Shown here piece by piece: positions 1 to 12,057 of a stretch of DNA of 64,000 nucleotides (position 1 is its first letter; each line of letters starts with the position of its first letter). The notes beneath the pieces are model-generated. The model saw nothing but the letters and a program-made list of their open reading frames with translations. It was not told the DNA's origin and did no database searches. The stretch is from Siphonodentalium dalli (Eukaryota > Mollusca > Scaphopoda > Gadilida > Siphonodentaliidae). The stretch is from assembly GCA_032622095.1 (NCBI GenBank), contig CP136064.1, positions 137,781,954 through 137,845,953 on the forward strand, in the 5' to 3' direction. Both the position numbers and the translations under genes were made by a program.

Positions 1-358
1 CGATTCGAAGACATACAGTCCATACATGTGTGCAGTAACTCAAGCGATGGTTTAACAGTCTACCAATCGGCGTAACTCATGACTCCAAAGTCAATTCTGT
101 GTGCTAATCTTGTAGTTGTAGATATATCAGGAGATATGAGAGTTACCATCTCAACAGAATGCTCAGACCAAACGCCAGCGAGGCTGGTCACAAATTAGGC
201 GTATATGCTATCATATAGTATTCGGGTGTTCGTCGCTGGCTGATGCAGTATGCTCAATGCATGCTTGTTCTGCCCTATAACACGGATGGTACTGGTTCTG
301 TCGGGTGTCTCGGTAACTGCATAGTCAGTCAAACGAACACAATTTGTGTGCAGCCAAA

Positions 359-407
359 ATGGATATCAGAATAGGACTAAGCACACTTTTCGCTATTGTT
401 TTCGCAT
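359..407 (+). CDS. Candidate first coding exon encoding a signal peptide
   Basis: An ATG at 359 opens 16 codons reading MDIRIGLSTLFAIVFA, and the exon ends in phase 1 directly before GTAAGT at 408-413, a near-ideal splice donor. A short charged start, a hydrophobic core and a small residue at the end are typical of a secretory signal peptide, so this could be exon 1 of a secreted or membrane protein. The ATG context (CCAAAATGG) is acceptable for an animal start. The 358 bases upstream show no repeat or other ORF that I recognise and could hold the 5' UTR and promoter, but I see no clear TATA box. No downstream exon could be identified, and only 49 nt of coding sequence are available, so chance occurrence cannot be excluded. 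Confidence 0.4.
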
Positions 408-413
408 GTAAGT

Positions 414-2023
414 ATGCAGTGTTTGTTTTCACACAATTATCTGATGAATTTCCGCAGAAGTATAATTGAATCATGTTATTAGAAAATTGAATCTTTTACC
501 TAAAAGTAACGAGTTTTATATTAGAATGCAATATAAACTAAAATATATCCCGTTTATAAAGTGAAATGTCCTGGATTGTAACTTTATAATGTTTTTTACA
601 TCCTTCATGATATGGTTCTCTACACCAAGGTCCCCGCATGTCATATATGATAAAATATATGTATATTGCTTAATCAGTAACACTCGGTGCTCCAGTGTCA
701 TTAATACGATAATTAGATTCCACAATGACTTTAAAATAAACTGTTATGCGAGCGCCAAATAAGTGGTTAAATCTAATACAGTAAAGTATGAAACGATAAA
801 AACAAAAGAAAACGGTTCTCCATTGTTACCAATTGATCCTTATTTTGTCATGATTGGACAGAAAACTACTGATGAAGTTCCTTCTAATTCAAACATATCA
901 TTTTACAGACTTCCTATCTGGTACCAACTCTACATGTTTTATGTATTCCAACCGATCGTAGCGAAGTACTGAATGTTTCAAGAAGTATTTTCGATAAAGC
1001 AGCTGCTTTGAATGATTGTACTGTATGTTAACGTTTATGATATATCACAAAAATGAAACTATAGTGCTGATATTCATCAACTGAGTTTATGTTATAAACC
1101 AGGTAATTTATTTCATAACGGCTGAATTCACAGTTGCCGGCTATCATGGTGCGTTTTACATTGGCGATCTGTGTATATTTATACACGCACACTTGACAAT
1201 GTGTAAACGGGTAGATACAGCAATGCACACATAAATAACACGGTAATCGTTCGTGTGAGCAAAAATTGTATCTCTTGTAAGTCACGGACAACACTGACAC
1301 GCAAATCGGATTTTAATAATTATTACTCGGGCTTGGTATATATATGTGCGTAATATGCGTCAGGTGGTAGGGGGAGTTTTGTTTGTAATATAGTTATTGC
1401 GTCTCTCGATATGTACAGTATTGACAATTAAATGACATGTAGGCAATGAATGACGAGGGTGTAACAACCGGGGATTGGAGCACAAGTTATATAACTGAGT
1501 TATAAAGATACGAGAGATCTCCCCGTATTATATCGATTAATATTATATACCTATAAGTTTGTAGATAAGCTTGTAGATGGTGGTGATCCAAAATAATTTC
1601 ACGTGGGGGTACATGAGTGGTGGGAATGTGTTGGTACAGGGTAAGCTGTTGTGTTAGGGGTAGTTAGGGAGTGTCTCATACACACCAACTTTGGTAAAAT
1701 TGTTCAACAGTTGGAAATTTCCTACACTGACAACAACATTTGTTGAAAATATCACACCATCATTAGGTTGAAATTGTTCTTGTAGTTTGAATTTTATTGA
1801 AGTTAAAAGTATATTGGTGGTGATTTTTACATATATAAGATATTTCGTTCATAAATAAGACTCTCTGTACAATGTATACCTGGCATTCAATTAGATAATG
1901 TTCTTTGTCCTATACTTCACCACTGGTACACATGGGTTGGTCGGACACACTGTTAAAATTCCCCAGTTTGAACATAAACTTTGTTTCGATTTGGGTAGGT
2001 AACATAGTGCCGTTATATTTCTA
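414..2023. other. Stretch without a recognisable gene
   Basis: Short unrelated ORFs only. A half copy of the MITE family found at 2,583 begins near 1,948 (CACTGTTAAAATT followed by related sequence), but no matching right end was found. Around 1,690-1,760 lies a copy of a GTTGGAAATTTCC-containing repeat seen again near 44.9, 51.1 and 53.8-54.1 kb. Confidence 0.4.
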
Positions 2024-2163
2024 CTGTCGCTATGAGTCGGTTTGAGCGCGCAACAAAGTGCCGGAATGCGATTAGCGTCTATTTCAGATTTCAACTGTCG
2101 CAATGAGTCGGTTTGAGCGAGCAACAAAGTGCAGGAATGCAATTACCGTATATCGCAGGAATT
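2024..2163. repeat. Two-copy 70-bp tandem repeat
   Basis: Two adjacent units each contain TATGAGTCGGTTTGAGCG or a one-base variant, followed by the same run through a GGAATGC motif. They are spaced 70 bp apart and differ at a few positions. No function is evident. Confidence 0.7.
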
Positions 2164-2582
2164 ATGTTCCGGCAATTGGACGCTGGGTAATATAGCACGC
2201 AAGGCGGGAGCCATTTTGAAGTTGTCCAGGTGGCGGATAGGAAACTTTGAAATCCAAGGCAATCCAGTGTCAATCGTAATATCTTTCTCACTACAACGTC
2301 TTTTGACTATAGGAGGCACATTTAATCTTATCAGGGGAGTTTTTGTATTGATGTTAACTCAGTTATTATCTACTTTAAAACAATTTTTGTTATTGAAACA
2401 ATTTATCAGGTCAGGGAAAACCCAAACTCGATCTATTAAACCTCGTTATGTCTATTTAACCTCGTTCGAGGTTTCTCAGATATTATGCAATTCCATCTTA
2501 ATTGCCTATTGTTTAGCTCACACCGAAAGTGACACTCGACATTAGGTAATGTGATTTCGAGCGAGTGCCCAACTATACATTA

Positions 2583-2900
2583 CACTGTTAAAACATTTCC
2601 AATTTGAAAAGGAACATAGTACCGGAAAATTGCTGCCGGAATTATGATCTGTAAAATCACGGAACATTGTAAGCATATTGGTACAATGTTCCGTGAGTTT
2701 CTGGAACAATGTTCCGTGAGATTCTGAAACTATGTTCCTTTAAAATGTTCCAATTTGAATCAGAACATAGTGCCGGAAAATTGCTGCCGGAACTATGGCC
2801 CATAAGTACGGAACAAAGTTCCGTGATTTTACAGATCATAGTTCCGGCAGCAAATTTCCGGCACTATGTTCTGTTTCAAAACGGAAATTTTTTAACAGTG
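2583..2900. mobile_element. 318-bp MITE with about 84-bp terminal inverted repeats
   Basis: The left end CACTGTTAAAACATTTCC and the reverse complement of the right end CACTGTTAAAAAATTTCC start near-identical arms of about 84 bp. Both arms include GCTGCCGGAA and GATCTGTAAAATCACGGAAC. The middle repeats GTTCCGTGA-type motifs, so the whole element folds back on itself. It has no coding capacity. No clear target duplication is visible. Class is unassigned: it is a non-autonomous DNA transposon by structure. Confidence 0.75.
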
Positions 2901-3129
2901 CACGGAGTTAGAATATATGTGGTTATTCAGATTGCTAAAGTTTAATCTGAAGAGGGCATGCATAATTTGCGTTTCACGCTTCACATCGTGATATCTGACC
3001 GTGAATAGGAGGAACTATGTTTCTGAGATAGACAGGCGATTGACCTTTCACCATTTTACAAAATAATTTTAGTTTATATTTTTTCCGCCGTGATTTTGGG
3101 GTTTCCCAACTATTTTCTCTAACAGGAGA

Positions 3130-3991
3130 TACATTACTAGTCGCGACTGCCTGTCACCATACGAGCTGCCTCGTATTGTATATTTTCGATGTTGTCAGAT
3201 TCTTTCTGTATACAACCATCTCAGACAACACAAGAATATTCAAGGATTGACCTTATCATTGTAAAATATTTTTTTTCGAGAGCTGCTCTGTCGAGATAGA
3301 ATCGATATTTTCTCAAGAGTGAAATGCGTTTCCATGCGGTTTTCATTACTTGCTCGATATGGGGTCCACATCTACCTGTTTTACTCAAAATAGCTCCAAG
3401 ATATTTATGTGCATCTACTTCTTCAATAGGTAATTGGTTCACGAACAGCGTTGGGTGAACAAGCTTCATACGTTTCCGAATGCTTCTGTTTTTAGAGCAC
3501 TAAACTTGACAAGCCATTTGGAGGACAACAATTTCAGTCTATTGATATCATGCTGTAAAATAGTCGCTCCTGTGTTTGGGTCGTCGATGACAAGTGCGAG
3601 TGAAATGGCATCGGTGAAAAGCCGAATGTCACGTGCCGCATTTTCAACTATGTCATTGATAAAGACAAGAAAGAGTGCAGGGCCCAGGGCTTATCCTTGG
3701 GACACCCCCGCTGTTATCTTTCCCCATGCAGATTGGCCAGATGTTAAAACAACACGTTGCTCGTGGTCATATAGATAAGATCTGAACCAGTTATTTGCGG
3801 ATTCCTATTTAATGAAGTTTGAAGAGAAGGCTTTCGTGCCAATCTTTGTCGAAAGATTTTATTATGTCGTAAAACAATAACCGTATATCGCGTCCCTGTT
3901 CCAATGATATAATAGTATTTGCATATATGTCACCTAGTTTATACGAAGTTGAATCGCCCTGATAGAGCTTGAGCTGCATGTAGACCCCCAT
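3130..3991 (-). pseudogene. LINE reverse transcriptase fragment (non-LTR retrotransposon)
   Basis: Read on the minus strand, pieces of one reverse transcriptase line up in order in shifting frames. Near 3,830-3,880 is FYDIIKSFDKDWHESLL, matching the catalytic box with FDKxWH. A PQG-SPGP-like block lies around 3,690-3,720. A C-terminal stretch at 3,221-3,469 reads HKYLGAILSKTGRCGPHI and continues to ILEYSCVV, and a further piece near 3,140-3,200 reads QYEAARMVTGS. This order and wording are typical of CR1/L2/Jockey-type LINE ORF2 proteins. Several frameshifts and in-frame stops make it a dead copy. No endonuclease or 5' part is visible, as expected for a 5'-truncated insertion. Its upstream side ends shortly before the foldback element at 4,093. 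Confidence 0.8.
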
Positions 3992-6426
3992 CCCCCTATG
4001 CAGATTTTTGGTGGTTATGAAATCTTTATAGAACTATACCAGTTTTTCAATTTGCCGGTTGTTTGCCATCTGGCTATGGGGGCTTTATAGAGTTATCGGT
4101 CTTTGAATCCAAGATGGCCGCCAACATTGAATATCTGATCAGGTAAATTTCATTTCGCAATTACCCAGGGAGTGTATGTGTTATTACGCCGTGCGATATG
4201 TCATTCTATTAATAATTGAGTACTCCTTATTTATAGGTATGTATCAATTTCATATATAAAACATGGCCGCCAAAATGGCCACCGGAAGTGAAAAAATGTT
4301 TCTGCTGTTTGAAACTGTTCGAGAGTTGTCCCTTTATTTTGTACATTTTATATTAATTGATCAGTGGGGCAATGAAATAAGAAATTATTTGGGTCCTAGC
4401 TGTGAAAAAAAAATGATTCTTCAGAATACGGTATAAAATTTTCACAAAAAAAATCACAATTGGGATTCTAGTCACATTTCAAAAAGGAATGAGCAGAACT
4501 GTGTTATGTAAGTGGGGCATACCATTACCCGTAAATATTCCAAGTCATTGGAACCAAAATTGTTAATTAATTACTTAATTAGTTACTTAATTGCTCAAAA
4601 TGGCCACCAAAATTGCCTCCAAAATATGGAAAATTGTAAATATTGCCCCAGCGTTCCCTGCAATCGCTTACAAGTTGTCGTTGATGAATAAAATTGGCTA
4701 TTCTGCATTTTATCCGTTGAAAACCAACATGTCTGATTCACCTTGGTTAACTATTAGTATTGTAATCACTGACATTACAAGAAATATTGGATTTTACTCT
4801 CACAAACTTGACATAAATATCGGCAAAAATTAACTTTTTTGGTACGGACCATTTTTTTAAAAAGTAAACTTCAACTAACTTTGGTATGAAAGGTGTTTAT
4901 TTGTTTTGATCTATTTTAAATGTGTCACACTGGAGGTGCGTGTGTATACCTGGAGTGACTATATGGTCATGGTGGAGTGTATATGCATATATTGAGTGGC
5001 TATTTGGCCATGGTGTGGGGAATAGGTACACGTGAAGTGACTGTATGGCCAATGGTGATGTCAATAGGTATACAATGATTGACTTATTATCATGAATGTG
5101 GTGAATATGAGTACATATTATGATGATATGGTCATGGGTCAAGTGTAGGACCTATACCTGGTGCACTTGTATTATTACTGATAGGTGAATGGTCATGTGT
5201 GATGTGCATGGGGTTTCACAAGTATTGGTGAACGGTGATGGGTGAGGTGTATGTGTAAACAGCGAGCGACTATTTTGCCAGCTGTGTGGTGTTTATTTAT
5301 ATATTAAGTGACTTATGTTAATGGTGGGTTGTACATGTTTATCTTGGGTGGGTATCGCTTTCCACAAAAACTTCAGGATATGTTAATCGATAGAGAGGTC
5401 ACGTCAGATAGTCCTCCTTGTTGGTGGTGTTTATACACAATGGAGGAAATGCTAAACGACTTTCTTGACAACAGTTGATAAACTGTTATGCTAATGGGCT
5501 AGAGTAGCCACATAGTGTGGTCCTCCTCAGTTCTGTTTCAAAGTTCTGCCAACTTCTTTTCAAAAACATGGCCAGAATCCCAAACAGACGTTTTCGCACA
5601 ATTCCACACTTCATACTTTAAAATTAAATGTTAATGAATCATAATGTACTGTGACAACCATAATATAATATTTAGTTGTCAGTCGATTAACTAACATGTC
5701 TAATAACCAAGTGAATCAACTGTGCTACATTTTCAGAACGTCAGAGCATTATGTTCCGGATATATGTGAAAATCAACTTTTTACCCAATATATTTGCCAT
5801 TTTGGAAGCCATCTTGAGTAATTTGGTCATTAAAGATGTTAGTGTGACACATTTAAGATAGATCAAAACAATAAACACCTTTCGAAACTTGAGAAGAGAT
5901 TTTTGCCGATATTTATGTCAAGTTTGTGAAAGTAAAATCCAATATTCCCAGTAATGCCTTTGTTACAATAGTGACAATTAACCAAAGTGCATCAAGCATA
6001 TTAGTTTTCAATGTATAGAAGGCAGAATATCCAATTGTATTCATCAACCAAAACTTGTAAGCGATTTCAGAGCACACTGTGCAATATATACCATTTTCCA
6101 TATTTAGCGGCCATTTTGGTGGCCATTTTGAGCCAAAGTAACAACATTTGTTCCTATGAGTTGGAATATCGATGGGTAATAGTATGTCTCACTTACATAC
6201 CACATTTCTGCTCATTCTTGTTGAAATATGTATAGAAACCCAATTGTGATTTTTTTGTGTGCAATTTTATACCGAGTTCTGTAAAAATCAATATTGTGAG
6301 GGATTGGAAGGGGCTAGGAACCCAATAATAACTTTTTCATTACCCCAATGATAACTTAATATAAAAATACAAAAATAAGGTCACAATCCTCAACCAGTTC
6401 CAAACAGTAGAAACTGATATAGAAGA

Positions 6427-9115
6427 TACTAGCAGGGTTACCCGGCGTTGCCCAGGTTAATGTATGCTGTGGATATTTGTTAGGAATAGAGAATGCTCTT
6501 GCTTAAAGTGTTATACGTTTTCTCATAAATGATATATTCAAATAGCATCACAAAACATGATTATTACAGTCATGGAATATAAGTAGTGGCTCACCTTGTC
6601 AATTGTCATTCTGTTTATCGCGATTAATCCGTTCCACCAATTGTGAAGTATTTATTTATTTACAACTGCGTATACATTAGACGTTATAATATGATACATG
6701 AACATCATAAACACATTAGTTTGATAAAAGATGATAATTGGGTTTTACATATTGAGATGTATCAATCAATCTAGTGGGTTGGACTAAGATCTCGAGGACA
6801 CCTGGCTATCATATCTCCATGAAGATACAGATGTTTCAAAGAAATTTCCAGGTGCTCCTCTGTTCATGGTGCTATATATTGGCTAAATATTCTTAGTTTA
6901 AACGAAATGTTGCTGCGCACATATATCAGCTACATGTGCCAGGCACAGAGCGATATTTTGAGTTGTTTATGTCAGTCGATGAGTCAGTTCTAAAACCCTT
7001 GTCAGATGTCAGTATTGGTAGGATCGTGAAAAGTCGTGTGCTACTAACTGCATTTTCTTGTATATCAGAAGAAACTATATTTGACTGCACACTGTGACCA
7101 CTATTTTTGAACAGGCCTTCCATATCTCTTGACAAATTGTAACTTTTTGTGGAAACTGTATTGAATGGAACAGACTCAATTTTGTTATTATATATATGCA
7201 ATCCTTTGACGGTTCGAGGTCTCTCAGTTTGCACGAATATATGTATCTCTTTAATAGAATGATAAATATACGTTTAATGCTTCTTCTAGTTATCTCTTTT
7301 TGCTAGCTCATTGTGTGAATGCCTTGATTGCCATTCCCATATAAATATGACTGTTATGAAGATATAATTGTTCAAGTGACTTATGTGGGTCACCATAATT
7401 ATGTCGGGATTGTGAAATGTGAACGCCCAACTACTTAAAATGATATGGAGATGGCCTGGTGACTGTGTATAACTTATATGTGGATATCGGCGAATAGCAA
7501 TCTTATCAATGATAGTGCATATCCGCTCGCCATCCGTGACGCAAACGACACCAAATGTGATTTAATTCATGGTATATCATTAGAGAAAAACGTGTATGAA
7601 TTTGGTGGAATTTGGTTTATTAAATCAATTGTTGACGCAATGCTGACTCGAACAACGCCATACTGCGAAGGTGGTTATGTATTCGTTTGGTGGAAATCAG
7701 CGACAAAACTATTTCACCATATTTTTTTAATAGCACCAACAGCGTCATTTTAGAAAATTTTAACCCGCACCATTATCTTCCTTGTAAACAGTTACCCCTC
7801 TTAGAACGCCTTGGTGCCATCTCGATTGTGCCGCGTGAAGTTATATATAGAACGCACACAGACAGACAAAAAGACAGACAGACAGAATGATTTTATTTCT
7901 TGTATCATTTGAGAAGAACGTGTCTGAATTTGATGGTAATTGATTAGAGATGCATACATATGAAATTGGTGAAAATTGGCGAGTGTACAAATTCGTATCA
8001 AACTTAAGGTCCCCATATCTCTCACCCATAGGGCACCAATTTGGTGTATCTAAACCACACGATAAGATTCCTCGTATCACGGAGAATACTATGTATCAAT
8101 CTGGTGGAAATCGGCACTAAACATATAGATATAATTGTGTGTGTCCCTCTCATCTCTATACACCCCTGACTCGAATGGCACCACTTGTGACATCCTTAAA
8201 CCACACGATTACACTCCTGATATCATGGAGATGATTGTTTATAAGTTTGGTGATAATTTTTTTAATCAAATTTGGTGCCAATCCCTCCCCTCTTCACCTC
8301 TCATCCAAACAGCACCACTATTGTGTCTTTAAATCACGATTAGATTCCTCGTATCATGGATAAGAACGTGTATCAATTTGGTGGAAATTGGCGTAAAACA
8401 AATTGTGCATCAATTTTGGTGCCCCTGTCCCTTTCAATGCAACCCTGACTCGAATGAGGCCACATTTGACAGATAAAAGCCACACAATTAGACTCATCAT
8501 ACCATGTGGATGATTTTGTATAAGTGTGGTGGCAATCGGCGACTTATTATCAAATTTAGTGCCCACCCCCTCCCAATCTCTCATCCAAAAACAACAATTT
8601 GGCGTTGTTAAATCATACAATTAGATTCCTTGTATCATGAAGAAGAATATATATCAATTTGGTGGAAATCGGCGTTAAAATTAGTTTTATCAATTTTGGT
8701 GCCCCTCTCCCCTTCCGTTCATCCCTGACACAAACGACGCCACTTTTGACATATTTAAACCACACCGTTGGATTCTTCATATCATGGGGATGAATATATG
8801 TCAGTTTCGTGGCAATCGGCGACAGAGAACAAATCTGCCCCCCCCCCTTTCCGGGCACCCCTGACGCGAACGGCGCGACTTTTGCCATATTTAAACCACG
8901 CCATTAGATTCCTCATATTATTGGGATGACTATATATAAGTTTGGTGTCAATCGGCGACAATTTTATTTTCTGCCCCTCCCCCTTTTCTGCCCCTGACAA
9001 CAACGGCGTCACTTTAGAAAATTCTAACCCCGACCATTATCTTTCTCGTAAAAAGCTACTCCTAGTAGACCCCTTTGGCATCATCTAGATGGTCCCCTGT
9101 GAATTTCTATAGAAC

Positions 9116-9146
<31 letters not shown>

Positions 9147-9158
9147 TTCGCAAATATA
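6427..9158. mobile_element. Unclassified 2.7-kb insertion flanked by an 11-bp direct repeat
   Basis: GATATAGAAGA occurs at 6,416-6,426 and again at 9,159-9,169, exactly where homology with the foldback arm stops and resumes, so it reads as a target-site duplication. The insertion starts TACTAGCAGGGTTACCCGG, with a small GC-rich hairpin, and ends with a (GACA)n tract at 9,117-9,146 followed by TTCGCAAATATA. There are no terminal inverted repeats and no long ORF. Variable-length target duplication with a simple-repeat tail suggests a retroposed (LINE- or SINE-like) element, but no reverse transcriptase is visible. A related head (ACTAGCAGGTGACCCG) occurs at 14,852 and 22,222. Confidence 0.65.
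7480..9060. repeat. About ten degenerate tandem units of roughly 145 bp
   Basis: Inside the insertion the phrases ATTCCTCGTATCATGGAGAA, GAACGTGTATCAATTTGGTG, GGCAATCGGCGAC and CACCCCTGAC recur in the same order about every 145 bp, with strong divergence between units. Short ORFs here are repeats of the unit and show no conserved protein. A partial GACAGACA tail at about 7,858-7,886 shows that an older end is embedded in the array. Confidence 0.7.
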
Positions 9159-9402
9159 GATATAGAAGAAGAAGATTAGAGAAAAAAGTCATATTTTCCA
9201 CTTCCGGTGGCCATTTTGGTGGCCATTTTGAATAAATGAAATTTATTCACACATATGAATAAGGAGTACTGGATTATCAATAGAACGACTTATCGCACGA
9301 CTTAATACCTCATAAACTCCCTGAGTGATTGCGAATAAAAATTTGCCAAGTCAGATAATCAATTTTGGCGGCCATCTTGGATTCAATGGCCTCGAAACAC
9401 GT

Positions 9403-10379
9403 GACTATTGACTACCTATATACATCCATGTGATCGTGGAATGTTGTAGAAAACTGCCCCGGCCTATGTTTTCGTGGCAAATCATAAAAACATCGGTATT
9501 GTTCATAGTTTAATTACGGTATGCATGCGTAAGTTCACAAACTGTACTTTTTCCGATATATCTTCAAAATAAATAAAAAATTATATAATCGATGTCATTT
9601 TAAGAAAAATATCGAGTCAGGTGCCCATGTAACGCTATCGACGTAGACACTTATTATATACAGTTCGAATAAAACTGAGTTTGAAAATATACATATAGTT
9701 ATAGTATTAATTTTGAGATAAATATTTCCCCTACCCCTACGCCCGAGTGGCAAACAAGCAGAAAAATGTGTGAAATACGTCCCTTTATCAGAAAAACATA
9801 GTCGTCAAAAATCCGCACAGGGGGAGGGTGGCCATATAGTAGCTCACGGTCTATGACTGATGTTTGGTTGAAATGTTGTTCGACTGGAGGTGAGTCATAA
9901 AGTGTTTAGTAATACATTTTTGAAACAACTTACTGAGGCAACTTAGTAGTGAGCTTGAGCGATAGTTTTGAGGCTTATTACAGTCGCCTTTCTTGTGTAT
10001 CTGGACTATGTATCCACTCGCAAAAGGATACGGATACTGCTACCACCAGGCCTGTAAGGAAAAAGTTGGGAAAGATCAACACTCAAGGGGAGGGGTACAA
10101 ATGAAATCATGCAATCTCATGGGATTGGTCTGGTTCATGGTGAGGGGTGCAAATGTCAAATAGCTTTGGTCTGCTGATAGTGGATTAATTTTTGCCTAAA
10201 CTGACGAGAACTCGTAGTGAAAACTCAAAAAATTAAGCAACATGGGACCCGCAGACGTTATTATCTAAAACTAGTGTTTATAACATTAAGAATTGTTTTA
10301 TTGATGAACATTTCGTGCAAATGTGTAACGCGTCTGATTCTGCAAGAGCTTTTATAGTTGTATTAAACAGAATCAAGGA
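9403..10379. other. No gene recognised
   Basis: AT-rich sequence with only short ORFs and no repeat structure that I could pair. Confidence 0.4.
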
Positions 10380-10740
10380 TTATGTATATATTTTCAGTTT
10401 CTTACCCCTTATCTTGCCAGCTACGTCGTAAAAATTACAACAGGATAATTACACAGAACGGTAATTACACAGATTACCGATTGATAGTGAGTGGTGGACC
10501 ATGAATTCTGACAGTGGAACAAATCTAAAATGTAAATTTTGTACTGCCGATATTTGCGAGGAACACCATTTTGTTCTAATATGCGAAAAATTTGCTAACG
10601 TGAAAAAGCTGTATATATCTAGCTATTACTGGCAAAAAATCCTACTATTGAAAAATTTCACGGGCTTTTTTATATACAAAATATTATCGCATATTAAAAC
10701 GATTAGGTCTTTTCCTAAAAATCTCATTCCAAACAGCTAA
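10380..10740 (+). pseudogene. LINE ORF2 C-terminal fragment with CCHC-like knuckle
   Basis: The plus-strand ORF from 10,501 contains CKFCTADICEEHHFVLICEKF. The spacing C-x2-C then HHF-x-L-x-C resembles the cysteine/histidine knuckle near the C-terminus of many LINE ORF2 proteins (pattern CxxC...E..HFLL.C). About 100 bp upstream another frame reads as the usual basic segment that precedes this motif, so at least one frameshift is present. The rest of the element is absent, and the ORF ends in AT-rich sequence at 10,740. This is a motif-based call on a short peptide. Confidence 0.5.
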
Positions 10741-11039
10741 GTTCTAAAAACTTTATGGACACAGACATGCATATAGGCATAATCATACAAGCATATACGG
10801 ACATCGGATATCGGATAAAACACGCAGTATTATACATGTACCTATATAGCATCTTCTGTTTTCAATGTATGCAACATTATACCGTGTATATATATATACC
10901 ATGAGAATGGACAGATAAATGAATCGCAATCGCCTTGGACTAATTGTGACGCCGCTACTATAGCCGCATGCCCTTGCAAAAATGAAATCAAAGCTTGTTT
11001 GGGAATCCTAGGAATTCATAGGATTTAAAAGGTTTGAAC

Positions 11040-11450
11040 AAAGCTTTTTGCATGAAAAAATGTACTCTTCAACAAAGTTTGGAAATCCTTGGTTCGGAAC
11101 CTTGGTAAAGCTAACTAAAGCTTGGATCTAAATTTTACCAAGCTTTACCAAGCTTTACCAAGGTTGTCACATAATGTGAAACCTTGGAAATCCTTGACTC
11201 AGTGTTGACCAAACCTTGGTAAAGCTAAGTAAAGCTTGGATCTAAATTTTACCAAGCTTTGCCAAGCTTTACCAAGGTTGTCACATAAAGGGAAACCTTG
11301 GAAAAGCTCGGAAATCCTTGACTCAGTGTCAACCAAACCTTGGGAAAGCTAAGTAAAGCTTGGATCTAATATTTACCAAGCTTTACAAAGGTTATCACAT
11401 GAAGTAGGAAAAGCTTGGAAATCCTTGGAAAAGCTTGGTAAAGCTTAGTT
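11040..11450. repeat. Three tandem units of about 120 bp
   Basis: Units contain AAACCTTGGTAAAGCTAA, GCTTGGATCTAAATTTTACC, a run of CCAAGCTTTACC motifs and GGTTGTCACATAA. The third unit is partly shared with the start of the 4.8-kb duplication. Confidence 0.75.
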
Positions 11451-12057
11451 GCATGTCACATGACTGGGTCACATGACTATGCAGACGTCACTGTTGTCTG
11501 TGACAGCATTTTGAATCAACTGTTGCACTGGGTTTAAATCCATCTTTTATCGCAACAATTTTCAGGTAAGCTTTTGTGGCCCTAATGTTTTCTATTTAAC
11601 TCATATAATATGGTTGTACATGTAGTTATATTTCTATTTATGATGTTATTTTAACAATTGTTTTACCATTTCCAAGAATGACTTTAAGGACCACTATCTA
11701 CCTTTTCATTCCAAAGGCTTGTCTCTATCATTATTTATTTATAACTAATTTATCTAATATAATTGTTTTATCACACTCCAAATTCCTCAGATCCATAAAA
11801 ACATACCTGTGAATATTATCCTATACATTTTACATGGTATAACTTCATAAGGTACCATTTATCTCGATCTAAATAGAATTAAATAATTCTGACAGAAAAT
11901 TGAACTTTGAATGAATAATAGCATGAATAATTATATGGCATGGTTCATGACTGTTGTAAATTTCAAGAGATTGTATCATTAATGATGATGATATTGCAAA
12001 AGTTGAAGCCTTTGCAGTGTCATTAGAGATTTTCACCTTTTAAATACAAAACAATTG

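Larger units (their letters stand above)
4093..9402. mobile_element. Foldback element with ATGGCCGCC-type arms, split by a nested insertion
   Basis: Left arm 4,093-4,931 pairs as an inverted repeat with 5,838-6,415 plus 9,170-9,402. Landmarks found in both arms include GAATCCAAGATGGCCGCCAA (left) with its inverse near 9,370, GGAGTACTGGATT-like sequence, the CTTCCGGTGGCCATTTTGG block, and AAGGTGTTTATT...GATCTAT next to the loop. The loop at 4,932-5,837 contains degenerate units of about 60 bp of the type GAGTGACTATATGGTCATGG. No ORF of substance is present. The arms are composed of degenerate units carrying ATGGCCGCC/GGCCATTTTGG, an architecture shared with the foldback at 45.8-50.9 kb. The right arm is interrupted by the 2.7-kb insertion listed separately. 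Confidence 0.75.

Noticed and set aside
1028-1300. Cys-rich 90-codon minus-strand ORF
   Set aside because: Cysteines come from repeated TGTGT/ACACA-type sequence; no regular finger spacing, no splice context.
2129-2545. 138-codon plus-strand ORF
   Set aside because: Spans the 70-bp tandem repeat and a MITE-related fragment, starts at a weak codon, no domain.
3434-3778. 114-codon plus-strand ORF
   Set aside because: Antisense shadow of the minus-strand LINE reverse transcriptase.
6427-9158. Insertion considered as a Helitron
   Set aside because: It has an 11-bp target duplication and a simple-repeat tail, lacks a CTRR end next to a terminal hairpin, and is not inserted between A and T.
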